From Manis javanica (taxonomy: Eukaryota; Chordata; Mammalia; Pholidota; Manidae), in assembly GCF_040802235.1 (NCBI RefSeq), contig NC_133156.1:141901173-141965172 (forward strand): a stretch of 64,000 nt of DNA, written 5' to 3'. This document shows positions 45,967 through 59,159 of the stretch, piece after piece. The position numbers and the translations under genes are program-made. How positions within the stretch are numbered: position 1 is the first letter of the stretch; every line of letters begins with the position of its first letter. Under the pieces are notes generated by a model. It did not search any database. It was not told the DNA's origin and saw only the letters and a list, made by a program, of their open reading frames with translations.

Positions 45967-48145
45967 CAAAGTGATCGGCCTGGGTAACAGCATGCATCTT
46001 GGATATGGGCAAAACCAAAGCTAATAGCTTATAAAAAGGGCAGCAAATTTATAAAATAAGATTATTTCCATATACAGCATCATTTAAAATAATTAATGAA
46101 TCAATTCCCTGTTTAAGACATCGACGTGAATATCAAATTTAAGAGTCCAGACTAGCTGCTGTTACCAGGGTTCCTTCCCACATCTAACACACACAACACT
46201 ACCAGAAATAATAAAAACCATTCATATTCTTACATCTACAGTAGTGAGGTATTTCTCTAGAAATCTTGCAAATAATTAGCTTTACAAAGGAAAGACTATG
46301 TATGTCTATGTAGGTCTTCCCATCCCTCCACTCCCTTGGAAGTGGTGAGAGCAGGTGGTCTCTTCTGAGTTCTCTGTTGCCTGTACTTCTTTCTTGCCAC
46401 TGGTGGGGACGTGTCACCCAGTGGTCCCTCTGTGGGTGGAATGAGTGTGGTGAAGGTCAGCACTCACACTGCCCATGTTCTGCTTCTGGTCTCCTCCTCT
46501 TGGGTAGGTGTCGGAGTGGCCTCTGTTCTAGCCCCTTGCCAGTTGGGAAGGAGCCACTCAGAAAGGGAAGTTTTTGACTGGCTGCTTTGGCCCCTAGTCC
46601 AAGCTGATGATTCAGCTCTGCCGGCAATAACGTGGATGCTGTATTTTATTTCCATCCAGTCTTTCTTAATTGGTTCAGAAAGGAGAGGTGACTTATACAC
46701 AGCTTGTTTATATTGATTTTAACTTAATGATAAAGTGAGAAACTCATAGACAGTCAATAAAATCTCCATGTGACCTAATTCACCTTGCAAGACAAATACA
46801 TAGGGGTTAGTGAGAAGCCTCAGTCTTCCCAGAATGCATCTCTATCCATCCCTGGTGGTGGGGGCAGACACATTGTGGTTTATCTTCTACTATTTTCCTT
46901 GTTTGGTTTTGGAAAAGATGGTCACATTTTGGAGTAACTGTTTCCATCGGACAGAATCAATTCAAGTCATTTCAGGTGGTATCATAATATTGATTATCTT
47001 TTAAATACTTGTGTATGAGTGTGCTCTGCCTTAAACACTGCAAGCATCTTAGAACTGCCTTTTGCTTTTTTTGTTATTGCATAGTAGTTTTGGGCAGATA
47101 TGTAAGAGACTATTAGAGGAATAATTAGGAATGAATAGGTTTTCTGCAGGAATTATCCAGAAATTATCAAAACATAGTACTTCTTTACCCACTCTCCCAT
47201 AGATATTTAATCATTTCTCCTTCTCAATAATAAAATAGAAAATTTTTCAGTGAAAACTCTAACTTAGCACACTTCTCTCTTATTCTTATCCAATCTCCAC
47301 TTTCAGAATGAATTGTGAAGCATTGCTTCATTTCAAATTATGACTACATTAACAACATCATGAAGAGGAACCAGGTATCACTTAGAGACCCAAGCAAAGC
47401 CTCTAGGGGTGCCAGAAAGTCTGTCTTTGGCACAGTTTATGAATACTGGTCAACTGTCAGTTAAGTTTCTAAAAGTTTCACCGTATTTCTTTTTTTTTTT
47501 TTAATACAGATTATTATAAATCTGATAGTTCTGAAAGAAATGAAATGGTAACAAGAAAGGAAGGAATCCATAAAATAAGCCTACATTGAATGCATTTTGT
47601 AAGTTTCCTTCAAAGCAATACAAAGAGCGAGCTATTTCAGTGTTGCGGATGTAAACATCACCAGCCATGAAACACCACCACAATCGAAGGACTGACTTCG
47701 TCTGGTCCTCTTACTTAGAGAGTCATGTGCCCATACTTGTGAATTTGAGAAAAAGAATATTATTTGCCATAAACTTTAGAGATAGTTGCTTGACATTGAC
47801 AAGTTTAGTTAATTATTTCAAATTACTGTGGGCTTACCACTGCTTGTGTATTACATGCAATATTAGTGTTTTTGCAACAGAGTAAGGAATATTTTTCACG
47901 TTAAAATATTTTAACAGGAAATACTCTTTTGTCTTCTTAGCAAAAACATTTTAAATGTGGCAGTGAGTGTTTGGTTTCTGGCTCCCCAACATTTCCACTG
48001 TAACATTGGCTACAAATAATCTGTAGGAACACAGGCATCACATTCAACGTTGCTGGGCCTCAGATTCCTTCTCTCTAAAATGGTGCTGTTGGCTGTCACT
48101 AATGTTAAGTTGCTATCTTCAGTCTTTATCAGTATAGATACAGCA
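45967..48145. other. Unique, intron-like sequence
   Basis: No exon or firm repeat. A T-run lies at 47,491-47,502. Confidence 0.45.
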
Positions 48146-48275
48146 CTTTTGACATGCCAGGTATTATTCTGAATTTTTTACATAATGACTTGAATCTCCC
48201 TACCAGCCTGAGGTAGGTACTATTTTTATCCATTTTAAAGATAAAGAAACTGAGCATGGAGATGTTAAGGATGGC
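48146..48275 (-). repeat. MIR SINE, antisense
   Basis: 'gacatgccaggtattattct' near 48,152, 'cctgaggtaggtactatttt' near 48,208 and 'gataaagaaactgagcatgg' near 48,240 give the reversed MIR order. Confidence 0.75.
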
Positions 48276-48346
48276 CTCTAGACCCTAGAGAGACTGAACA
48301 TGTCTGCCTTCTACAAATCAAGCTATGTAAGCAGGAGAGGTGGGCT

Positions 48347-48690
48347 CCTGTCCCATACTATTACCATAGACTTGGAGGCTTAAGGAACAGATGTTTATTT
48401 TATACAGTTCCGGAGGCTAGGAAGTCTGAAATCAAGTGCTCGCAGATCCCGTGTCTGAAGAGAGCCAGGCCCTGGTTCACAGACATCTTCTTCCTATGGC
48501 AGAAGGGGCGGGGAGGTCTCTGGGGTAACTTTTATAAGCCCCATTGATGAAAGTGCCACCCTCATGATCTAATCACCTCCCTAAGGCCCGACCTCCCCAA
48601 GACCTCACTTCCCCGAATACCATCACATTTTGGGGCCGGATTTCAACATACACATTTTGGGGTGCACAAACATCCAGTCCATTATTGGGA
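48347..48690 (-). mobile_element. MLT1-type MaLR LTR, antisense
   Basis: Landmarks: 'acagttccggaggctaggaa' near 48,404, 'cctcatgatctaatcacctc' near 48,561, 'aataccatcacattttggg' near 48,616 and 'tttcaacatacacattttgg' near 48,641. Confidence 0.85.
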
Positions 48691-49229
48691 GCTTAGATGG
48701 AAGCCTCACTCCCGAGTCTTCACCAAAGGTTAATTTCCCGCAGATTGAGGCTACAAAGTAAAGTTTTGAAATGTTGGGAGTAAGTATGACCCCTATGCCT
48801 GACTTGGGATTTGTGAAAGTTTCCTCTTGGCATCAGCTTCCATTTTCCTGCCTGTTCTGGCACCAGCATGTCCTGGGGCCTGTTGTCCACGACTTGTTGT
48901 CAGGAGAAGGATGGATAGCAACAGGCAGGAAGAAACATCCTGTGTCCTCAGAGAGATGTGGAGATGACAGCTTTTCCTGATCTGCCCTGCAAAAGCCAGC
49001 CTGGCACTTGATGTGTTGTTGGTACTTCCTTTGTACAAGGACTGGAGCTAAGGGAACTTTGTTCACCATCAAGTTAATTTAAGTCAGGCAACTTTGCAGA
49101 AGCATGTTCTTGGTTAGCAGAGCTGGGAGTCTAGTATTTCTGCCTGCACAGCTAGGTTGTTTGTACCACCATCCTTCCATGTTAACTGAGAACAACCACT
49201 GAGGGTCACCTTTCACATGGAGCAGGTGT
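48691..49229. other. Unique sequence, no gene recognised
   Basis: Two overlapping antisense frames near 48,793-49,072 show no family signal. Confidence 0.45.
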
Positions 49230-49442
49230 CTGCCTCAGCACTGTTGGCATTAGGGGCCCAACAACTCTTGGTTGTGGGGGGTCATCCTGTGCTCTGCAAG
49301 CTACTGAGCAGCAGCTTTGGCCTTTACCCACTCAAAGCCAGGACCCCCTCCCCAAGTTGTGGACATCAGTCATGACTCTACAGATTGCCAAGTGTCTCCT
49401 GGGGGGCAGGAGGTATCACCCATGGATAAGAACCATGTTATA
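49230..49442 (-). mobile_element. MER20 (hAT-type DNA transposon), antisense
   Basis: Reversed MER20: 'tcagcactgttggcattagg' near 49,234, 'ggttgtggggggtcatcctg' near 49,270, 'ccaagtgtctcctggggggc' near 49,388, ending near 49,435. Confidence 0.8.
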
Positions 49443-49874
49443 GATTAAAGAAGGCTTCTAATGGGCTCAAGTGCCTCAGCAGCCCCGCACTCTTCCCCCT
49501 GCCCTCTTCGCGAGGTCATTATGGCAGGTGCAGTGGACTCCAAAGTGGCCACTTTTCTGCTTACAGTCACTCTGTGCATCAGTAGTTGCCAAGTTGTACC
49601 CCAGCAGGGTCTCCCCAGCGTTTTCAAAGTTCAAGTATTTTGAGAATTTCATCGTAATACTGGTTACCTGAATGTTAAGAGAGTTAAACCAATTTCCTGC
49701 TTCCTTGTTTTTTTCTCATTTTGTTCTCAATACCTCAGTGCCCCTGTTCAGGCACTAGAAAAAGGGAATATGCTTGTGTTTGGTACAAGCTGTTTTGTCT
49801 CCTTACCCTCTGGTACACTTCTTGAGCAAAGTGCTTTTAAAAATACTTTCTTACTGTGGCAAAAATATAATATA
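49443..49874. other. Unique sequence, no gene recognised
   Basis: Short overlapping frames on both strands near 49,445-49,671 have no domain signal. Confidence 0.45.
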
Positions 49875-50700
49875 AAATTTGCTTTTTTTTAAACCACTGT
49901 GAAGTGTATAGTTAAGTGACATTATGACATTCACGATGTTGTAGGACTATCATCACTATTTCCAGAAATTTTCATCCTTCCAAATAGAAGCTCTGTACCC
50001 ATTACCCTATAACTCCCCTGTGCCCCCAGCCACTGAGAATGTCAATCCACTTTCTGTCTCTATGAATTTGGTTGTTCTAGGCAACCTCAGATAAGTGGAA
50101 TCATACAATGTTTGTCCTTTTGTGTATGATTTATTTCATTTAGTGTGATGCTTTTCAGTTACATCCATGTTGTGGCATGCATCAAAATTTTATCCCTTTT
50201 TATAGCTGAGTAATATTCCATTAGAGGTATAGACCAGACTTTGCTTATACATTCATCTGTTGGTGGGAACTTCAGTCATTTGCACTTTTTTGGCTATTGT
50301 GAATAATGTTGCTATGAACTAGTACATCTCTTTTGAGTCCCTGCTTTCTGGTCTTTTGTGTATATACTGGGAGTGGAATTGTTGGTGATTCTGTTTAACT
50401 TTTGAGGAACTGCTGTGTTATTTTCCATAGTAGCTGCACCGTTTTATATTCCCACCAGTATTGCATGAGAGTTACAGTTTCAACACATTCTCACCAGCAC
50501 GTATTTTACATTAAAAAAATAATAGATCTCTTAATAAGTATGAAATGGTATCTCATGGTTTTGAGTTGCTTTTCCCTAAGGACTAATGATGGTGAGCATC
50601 TTTTTGTGTGCTCATTGGCTATTTGTTTATCTTCTTTGAAGGAATGTCTGTTCAAGTCCTTTGCCAATTTTTGAAGTTTTTGTTGTTGTTATTGTTGAAT
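49875..50700 (-). mobile_element. L1 LINE, ORF2 end and 3' part, antisense
   Basis: Clear reversed L1 order: 'tctgtctctatgaatttgg' near 50,054, 'gctgagtaatattccattag' near 50,205, 'ggctattgtgaataatgttg' near 50,291, 'attcccaccagtattgcatg' near 50,449 and 'tgaaatggtatctcatgg' near 50,540. Diverged, no intact frame. Same region of L1 as at 1-505. Confidence 0.9.
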
Positions 50701-51158
50701 TGGATACTTTTAAAGACGAGAAGATTTCCCTGATCTTCTTGATTCTAAATAACCAGTCCTTTAAAATTTAAGGCCACTAGTTTGATTGATTCTGTTTATA
50801 TGGGTTTCATCCCTTCTTTGAAAACATGCACTCAAACCAGTAGCTCTGTCCCATCATTAATGTTTCCTAAATAAGGTTGCTGTAATGTGGGAATTCCCAC
50901 CAAAATGACACTAGAACATGACAAGGAGACCAGCCCCAGGTCTTAGTTGTGGCCAATGTGATGATGACATAGCCTTGCAGGGAGAGTGGCTGTGCAGCCA
51001 GGAACACCAGCTGCTCATACATTAGTTCTTACCATGCCTGTGCACCCAGCCTTTGTGTAGGGTGGAGGGTTGTACCTGTGTCCCCTCTCTCCTCAGAACC
51101 CCATTCTCTGGGTGGTCTACAGACAGCGTGGTAGGTCCTGACATGAATGGTAGGATCG
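50701..51158. other. Unique sequence, no gene recognised
   Basis: No exon or repeat recognised. Confidence 0.45.
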
Positions 51159-51207
51159 GGTCATTTCCCCTGCACGGTCACTGTAAATTCCTGATCCACT
51201 TGCTCAG
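51159..51207 (+). repeat. Local dispersed repeat, copy 1 (49 bp)
   Basis: The block starting 'ggtcatttcccctgcacggt' recurs at 52,983-53,031 with two mismatches. The flanks do not match. Confidence 0.9.
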
Positions 51208-52784
51208 CTAACATAGAGATTCATCCTAATCATTGCTCATCAATGTGAAGGTGTCAGAGTTCTTAAATATAAAAACCCAATGAAGCTCCCCAAGAATCCT
51301 CTGAGAATGGAGGCAGACCTATAATATCGGTGAGAAACATGGGGATTGGAATGGTGACGTGACTTGCAGAGGTCAAATGTGGTCATGACTGTCAGGGCCC
51401 ATCCTCACCTTGGGGTTCTGCTCCTGCTGTTTCTCCCTCAGCATAGCTGGCTTTTCTTGGCTAGTTAGAGGTGGCCCCTTGGCCCTGCATATGTCACTAA
51501 CTCCATTGTGCCGGGGACAGGAATCTGAGGTGGGTGAGATCATGAAACGTGGAGAAATTTTACAAGGACAACACCATATAGATTATACGTACTTTTAATG
51601 TATTCTTACAATTTATAAACAGTAGATTAGTATTTTTAGTCACAGTGTAAGTTGGCATTTAAGCAGGTGTATCCATTGCCCTATCTGTGAAAGTTCTTGG
51701 CATAGGATCACAGTTTTGCCACTGATTTGCTGGATGATCAGAGGTCCTATGTCTGAGTATTTGAGGTGTTATAGGGCATGAGGATTATTGTTGAGAAAAC
51801 AAATAAATATAGAGTCTCCCTATTTCTCACTAAGAGCAAAAGTGATTGGGCTTTCAAGTTACTCTCAGTTCTGATATACAGTAATTCTAAAACTGATGAC
51901 CATTCACCTCTCAAAAAGTAACCTCCGAGTTTCCTGCCAGTGTGACAGAGCATTCTGTTAAAGGAACAGAACTTCCATCTCAGTAGAGGAGAGAAAGAAT
52001 ACCTTAAGCAACTTGTGAAAGTTCTGATGGGCTGATTAAAAGAATCTGAGATGTTCCTCTTTGTCTTTAATGTTTTCTGTAATTTTGTATTTTCTTCCCC
52101 CAAATAAAAACAAAAACAGCTATTATTTCTTGTCTCAAGTAATTTGCTGGACTTTCTTCTGAAATCAGGACAAAGACTGAGCAAAAGGCAATTTTCCTGG
52201 CTAGAATTCACATGATATAAAATTAGCAGTGCAGCCTCTAGCTTCTCTGGGATAACTCAGTTTGTTAAAGCTGTCCTGGCTTCACCATAGATTGTGCATC
52301 AACCAGCCAGTTGGACGTTCTAGGCAAGGTCATTATGCCTTGGCAGTCCAGACGGCATTAAAATGCAAGCTTGATTCAGAGTCATGTGACATTACATACA
52401 GACTTGTGATATTAAAAGGAGGCTGGGTTGAGAAATATAATGCCATATCATGCATTTGTCACAATGATGGATGTGCTTGCAGATAGCCAGAAAAAAACTG
52501 TTACAGCTTATCTACTGCTCCTGATAAGGTATCAGGGAGGCAGTGACTTGGAGTGAGTTCATGATGACTGGAATTGTGTATTGATCGAGACCACACAGAA
52601 TAGCACGTAGTTATTGATCGGTTTAAGGACTGTGAGAGAGGCCTAATGGCACGTGATTTCTCTGTGCATTTTGCATGAGCAGCAGTGTAGCTTGTGATTA
52701 GGCCAACACAAGAAAGATTATCCCATTGTGGCAAAAGCTTTTCTATTTGTCCACAGGGAAAATGAAGCAGGATGTCCGTAAATA
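51208..52784. other. Unique sequence; contains a 154-codon antisense frame
   Basis: The frame at 51,747-52,211 (minus) is the longest outside GC-rich or repetitive DNA, but its composition looks like translated non-coding DNA and no family is recognised. No other feature. Confidence 0.4.
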
Positions 52785-52900
52785 ACATTTATTTAGCGCT
52801 GTGGATGTGCCAGGCACGGTGCAGCATACTTTATATATAAAATCTCCTTAAATTCTCCTGAGGGATCTCTGAGAAGTATTGCCTTATTAATTTCTGGTGT
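52785..52900 (-). repeat. MIR SINE, antisense
   Basis: 'acatttatttagcgctgtgg' and 'tgccaggcacggtgcagc' are the reversed MIR 3' end, and 'taaattctcctgagggatct' continues it. Confidence 0.7.
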
Positions 52901-52982
52901 CATGGATGTCAACGAGGGCCTTCTGACTTTAACAGCTGGGTAACCTAGGCCCATATCCCCATTTATATAGCCATTGAGATCT

Positions 52983-53031
52983 GGTCATTTCCCCTGCACG
53001 GTCTCTGTAAATTCCTGATCCACTTGCCCAG
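52983..53031 (+). repeat. Local dispersed repeat, copy 2 (49 bp)
   Basis: Partner of 51,159-51,207, about 1.8 kb away, 47 of 49 bases identical. Confidence 0.9.
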
Positions 53032-53084
53032 TCTTCCCTGTAGCCCAGCTCTGTGTCCTCACCTGCTGCATCAGTTAGAGTGGG

Positions 53085-53510
53085 TCGTATTCATTTTCTA
53101 CTGCTTCTGTGACAAATTATCATAACTTTAATGGCTTAAAGCAACACAGTTCTATTCTCCACTGTGTCGTTAGAAGTCCAGCATGGATCTCACATGGCAA
53201 AATCGAGGAGTCAGCAGGGATGTGTTCCTCTCTGGAGGCCCTAGGGCATTCACATATCTTGCCTATTCTGGCACATCCGTTGGCTTATGGCCCCTTCCTC
53301 CGCCATCAGAGCCAGCAGCAGCTGGTTGAGTCCATCTCACTTCACATCCCTTTGATCTTCTCTGTCAGGACCCTTGTGATTGGGTCCTGAGTTGGGATAA
53401 TTTGGGATAACTCCTCAATTTCAAGGTCAGATGATCATCAGCAACCATAATTCTACCTGCAGTTTTGACGCTTTGCTGAATGCATCATAAAGTGTTCGTG
53501 GGTTCCAGGG
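53085..53510 (-). mobile_element. MLT1-type MaLR LTR, antisense (older subtype)
   Basis: 'attcattttctactgcttct', 'taatggcttaaagcaacaca' near 53,130, 'ggcttatggccccttcctcc' near 53,281, 'cagagccagcagcagctgg' near 53,308 and 'aggacccttgtgattgggtc' near 53,367 fit the MLT1E/F-like layout. Confidence 0.75.
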
Positions 53511-53934
53511 CTCAGATGCAGACAGCTCTGAGGGGTTCCAATTTGACTCGACCTGGGGATGGAAACCCAGCTTCTCTGCTGGTCTCTAGTAATAGAACAC
53601 TTATCTGAATTGTATCAGGAGTCTATTCCATTTACTGAAGGCTAAAGAAGTTGATGATAATACTGTGTTACTTCCCCATTTCTCTCTGGAGTTATTAATA
53701 AATTACCCTCTCTTCTCAAACCAGATGGATCCTTCCCTTCTCAGGCTCCTCAAAATCTCCTTGCTCTCAGTAACAGATGGAAAACAAAAAAAAAAAACAA
53801 AAAAAAGGAACTTTAGGACTAATACAGTATTTATCCTGAAAGAAACTATTGTGAATTTGCTTTTTCTCCATCTCCTATTAGCCCATTTAACAGATGAACA
53901 ACAACTGGGATGGCACAGGTTAGTGATTCACCAT
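53511..53934. other. Unique sequence with an A-rich run
   Basis: An A-rich stretch interrupted by single C lies at about 53,781-53,808. No gene recognised. Confidence 0.5.
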
Positions 53935-54165
53935 AGCCTCGTGGTTCTCCTCTGGGGATGATTTTGCCCCCAGGGAACACATGGCACTGACTGAGGACAT
54001 TTTGCTTGTCAAAACTGCTGCAGGAGGGGTGGTGGTGCTACCAGCATCTAGTTTGTAGGGTCAAGGGATGCTGTTAACATCCTTCAATGCACAGGAGTGC
54101 CCTACAACAAAGAGTTTTCTGTCCATAATCTTAGCAGTCCTGTGGTTGAGAAATGCTGCCCAGGA
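53935..54165 (+). mobile_element. MER20 (hAT-type DNA transposon), sense
   Basis: 'cctcgtggttctcctctggg', 'gattttgcccccagggaaca' near 53,960, 'gctaccagcatctagtttg' near 54,037 and 'ccttcaatgcacaggagtgc' near 54,081, ending 'gtggttgagaaatgctg'. Confidence 0.85.
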
Positions 54166-56714
54166 CTATGTGGCTAGATGGTGGATGGAGGAACATTGAT
54201 CTCTGTGCCAATCCCAAGTCTGCCAGAGAGCCATGAAGGGGAGGAGACCAGTAAGCTGAGCCACCATTCCAGAGAAGAAAGAGAACACTTTGGGATAAAC
54301 TTTCAACTTTTCTTGGTTGTAAGATTATCAATTTTTATAAATGAGCGGTCAGATGATTTGTAGATATCCAAAATGCAGTGTTTTGCCTATGTTTGATATG
54401 GCTTCCATATTTCTTGGTAGTACAATGGTGATTTCACTAAGTAATTGCCATAAACATTTCTATGAAGAACAGCGTCATTTGTATGCCTTTAAAATTAAGT
54501 GACTGTTTGCCTTTGTGCACTGAACTGTTTTTTCTTGAACTGGGTGTCAATGGAGTCTCTCTCTGGTGGGACCCTTAGGTCAGCTCTTGTAGCCGTACTT
54601 CTCATTTGGGAAGAGTGTCTTTTTATGTTTGATGAAGACAAATCAAGTCAAGGAATAATTAGGAAATGGAAATGCTGACCTAAGCAATGTAATGAAAAAT
54701 GGCATTCATGCTCCAAAATTCAGTGAACGATAGAGAATGCCCAGACCATGGAAAGAACTGAGAGTTTTGTTCAGGTGGACTGTAAATTAAAACTTAGATG
54801 AGTGTAGGTTAGCCCAAGGTGTTCTTCTGCTGATTTCAAATACCTATCACACCTATTTCATAGAGAATGCTGAAGGGATATCTAGAATTTGGGGGTGAAA
54901 AGCCATCCCCTTGTCTTAGACAACTCTAAATCAGACTAACCATCATTGTGTATTATCGCTTATATAATATGTTGCCTTCAAGAAACTGATTATAATATTC
55001 TCAAATTGGTTTGGACCGAAGTGGTGCTTTGATAGAAGCAGCAAACTATGGATGGTGATTGTAATTTTATGCTGATTATATACTTGTAGCATAGTGATAT
55101 TTACCTAGCAATTGTTGATTTGAGCTTCCAGGGCTCAGAATTGATTATTTTCATAAAAATCAGCACTATAAAGAAAGAGCTTCCTTCCCCTCCTGCTTTG
55201 CCCATGTAACACATACCCAACCACCTATTGTCCTAATAATTGAATTTACTGCTGGAAGTTATTAATAATTTCATTGTCCTGGTAGCCTCCTTCCATGTAA
55301 CGCTCTTGGAATAAAAAATAAGTGGCTTGGAAGCTGGAGAAGCCTTTGTGTGGTGAATCTTGTTGTGCTATATCTGGCCCATAATTCGATTTATTCCCAC
55401 TGAGTAAAATCCTTTGAGATCTACAGCCCTTAAATTCTGAAAGAGAATATTTTTTCAAGATGTATCATTTATGCTAAGAAAAACCAATTGTTTGGCAATC
55501 AAGAGTTAGATTATTGAATATAATGACATATAATAACAATATGTTAGGAACCGCAGAGATGCATATAAACATCAATATATGATTTATTCTCTTCAAGAAA
55601 AAGCTTTCAACTTCATTAGGAAGATGATTAAACATGAAACTTTTCATATAAGTTGTTAAGGATTAAATGAAAAATGAGAAAATAGATGTGATGAGGTTGC
55701 ACTGCTAATGTAGGGAATGCTAGGCAATATAGAGCCTCTAAATCACATCTGCGTTGCACAACTGAGTATTGAAGTCTAACTAGTCTTTATATTCATTTTA
55801 GCCCTAATTTTTCTATTGAATGGTATATGGGAGGCTATATTTTTAACTTGTGTCTTCAAATGATATTCACTCTATTTCATTCATGCTTGACTTTGATAAT
55901 TGATTTAATGTTGCCCCCCCTTTTTACACCTTATATGTATTTACAAAATGGATTGACAATAACTATAAAGGACTCTGAGAACTGTCAGAAGGCTAAAAAT
56001 GGGACACTTGGCCATATGTCAAGGGAAAGAGATTAGAGTATAACCAAGAAACAATGTGTTAATAATTATGATAAAATGAAGACCCCTTTGTGAGGGAAGG
56101 GTGAGGAGTGAGAAAGAAGATATCAAGTGGAAATAATATAATCATTATTTTTTTGGTAACTTCAAAATGTCAACTTTTTAGGTTTATAAAACACACTAAA
56201 ACTTCTAGTGTAGAACTAATGCTAAGAAATACTTCATTTTCTTCAGTTTCCTAACGCCATACTATACAAACATACTTCTGGAATGAATTTTTTGGCTAGA
56301 TGGAATATAAGTTTATTTCAAAGCCATAGGATCTTCAAGGTAGGAAAAGGTCATGATAGTGAATACTTCGGCAGAGTCCATAATTTGTAAGAAATCTTCC
56401 TCAAAATTTGAGGAACTATCCTTAAAATAATGTAGCAACATGTATTACTGAAGCAAATACCTTCATATTTACTAGTTTATTTTGGCCTAAAAAGAACAGT
56501 CTGTGAAAAGTTTAGTAACAAAGGATCCATGTTTATATGTTGCAAATGCGGATATTTGGTGACATCAGCAGTTGGAATAAGTCTTGAGTTTTGCTTTCCT
56601 TTTAATTCCATTTAATCCAATTAGAGTAGAAGGTGATAAATGATATGAAAACACATAGAGCAAGGTTAGAGGGATTGGGGATTAAAAGATAGGGTGCATT
56701 ATTTGAAATTCTAG
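54166..56714. other. AT-rich, intron-like sequence
   Basis: No exon, RNA or firm repeat recognised. Confidence 0.45.
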
Positions 56715-57300
56715 GGTAGGCTACATTGAGGTGGTGTCATTTCAGTTAACGTTTCAAGAAGACAGGGGCATTAGCCTTGTGGACATCTGGGTGGAGAGTC
56801 AGGAAACAGGTGTGAGAATGCCTAATATACTCATGGAGGTCAGTTATGGTTGCAGCACAGGAGGGATAAATCATAGGAAGGGTAGTCATGACATCAGGGT
56901 AGAATTGGGAGGACAGATTCAGCAACTTTGCACCAGTGTGGGGACCCTGTGGCTTTCACTCTGCAGAGTTTCGAGAAGAGACATGACATGACCCAATTCC
57001 CATTTTAAAAGAATTTTCTGATTGTCCTGCACAGCTGTGTGGGGGTGAGGGTGGAGCCGGGAGGCCAGTTAGGTGGCTCTTGCTGGGATGCAGACAAGAG
57101 ATGTTGGTTTGGACTATGGTGGAGAGATGGTGAGGGAAGCAACCATGTTTTGGATATGTTCTGAAGGTCAAAGGATTTGCTAGCAAATTGGACAGGGGTG
57201 TAAGAAGCAGAGGAATAAAAGATGATATAGCAACTGGAAGGATAGAGGGGGGAGAGTGGAATTTGGTGGGAAGCTCAGGAGAGCACTTGTGTTATTATGT
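56715..57300 (-). mobile_element. L2 LINE, antisense
   Basis: Reversed L2 wording in order: 'tgtggacatctgggtggaga', 'gtgtggggaccctgtggctt' near 56,936, 'gagacatgacatgacccaat' near 56,978, 'ggaggccagttaggtggctc' near 57,060 and 'gttttggatatgttctgaag' near 57,148. No open frame of L2 remains. Confidence 0.75.
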
Positions 57301-57491
57301 TGTTGTTTGTTATGCTCAGTTGTGTGGCAGCGGCTATCAGGTAATCTAGTGGAGGTGTGCGGCCAGCAGGAGATAAGTAAGTCTGGAGTTGCACAGAGAA
57401 GGCCATATAGGACTCTAAAACATGGAAGAGTAGAATTGTTAATCCTACTGTATAGACATGAACATGGACTATATATATGTGTTGAGAAAGA

Positions 57492-57496
<5 letters not shown>
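57301..57496. other. Unique sequence
   Basis: No feature recognised; possibly more diverged L2. Confidence 0.4.

Positions 57497-57546
<50 letters not shown>
57497..57546. repeat. (TG)n microsatellite, about 25 units
   Basis: Uninterrupted 50-base TG run. Confidence 0.97.
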
Positions 57547-57549
<3 letters not shown>

Positions 57550-59159
57550 TCAGTGTATGTTTGGTTTGTTTTCTGTTCAAGTTATTTTCTATGGTTTACA
57601 ACTTAGAAGGCAGTAACAGAAAGTCTTCCAGTACCTTTTAGAACACTATCATTTAAAAATGCTATTTAGATTGTGATTTGCAATAGAGAGTTTCTGAAGA
57701 ATCTTTACCCTTTGACAATAAAAAGAAACCTCATGTTTTGTTGAGACAAAAATTCTGTAATGGTAAAATATGACAATGTAGGCAGACTCTGTGTCATGCT
57801 TTATACTTACAATACTTGCATGTCATGTTGTACATCAGATCTTGGATTAATGGGGATTTAGCAATCTTCAAGAGATACTATATTTAAATGTCACATTACA
57901 GTAGCTTAGGTCACTGCTTGGACTAAAGTAATAAAAGTTCTAATAGGTATCTAAATTACCTAGTTTAGCTTCTTTACAAATGTGTTGTAAATTCTAGCAC
58001 TTGTTAAAAAAATGGACAACTAATGTCTGGGTTCTATAGGATGTAATCGTTACAAGCAGTAGAGTTATGTGTATGCTTTTTACTTATTTTGTGCTTGCAA
58101 TACATCTTAGGTGCATTGTAGAATCTTAGATAGAATTACCAGAAATCCAATTAGATGCTTAAACAGTAAAATTTACAGATGAGCTGAAAAGTGCTTAGCT
58201 ATAACAGAGATTGTTTATAAACCCCTGGGTTAAATATTACTGATCATGTACCCTTTGAAATATTACAGAATATGATATTAAAATCATACCATATACAAGT
58301 GGGCTCTAAAAGTTACTAAGAACATTGTTGTCCAGAAAATGTGGTTACAGAATTGACTATCAGTTGAAACACTAGTAAATCTGCAAGTAGTTTCAGAGAG
58401 GAAAGTGTGAGTGCTATTTTGCTTAGAATAGGTAACATTTTTTAAGAGAAGAATTGAACATGAGATTAAAATATTTTTATACCCAATAAGTCTTGGTTGT
58501 AAAACATCCACATTAAAAAAAATCTCTTCATATTATTACAAATGCACCATCTATACATTCATATTTTCTAAGGATTCAAAAGTCTTGCAATACTCTAGGT
58601 ACTTAATGAAATCTCTTGCTAGTTAATTGCAGTGTGAGTGAGCAAGTATAATAGAGTAAGAACACTGTTCAAAAAAATAAGCTTTAGAGCCAGAATTGGT
58701 GGCAAGAAGTAGCAATTTTTTCATTTTCAGTACTTCTGCAATTTCTATTTTCATGGGAAATAGAAGTAGAAGGGCTGAAATATGGATGGAAATCATTGTT
58801 CCTCTGGCATTGCCTGGCAGTCTAGAAACACAGGAGGTGTAAACAGGGTCCAGGTTTTTAATGAATTTGTACTTCAAATTTACTGTCCAGTAAAGTTGTT
58901 AAGTTTTTATACTTCTTTATTGTGGCATAGTCTGATTGACCCATACATACTCTAGAGATTTAACCTGGTATGACTTATATGATGAACTACCATATGATTG
59001 ACATTTGTATAAAAATAGACCAACAATTCAAACTAGATTTTTTTTTCTGTTATTGTGACAGTTCCTTATTTGTCTTATGTGTGGCAAATAAAGGACTGGG
59101 GAGAAATCTGCTTGTCTATTTTAGCGTATTTACACTGTGCTTACACTGCAGTAAGAGTA
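57547..59159. other. AT-rich, intron-like sequence
   Basis: No exon or repeat recognised. Confidence 0.45.

Noticed and set aside
57256-57606. 116-codon + frame
   Set aside because: It runs through the end of an antisense L2 and the TG repeat, giving Cys-Val runs.
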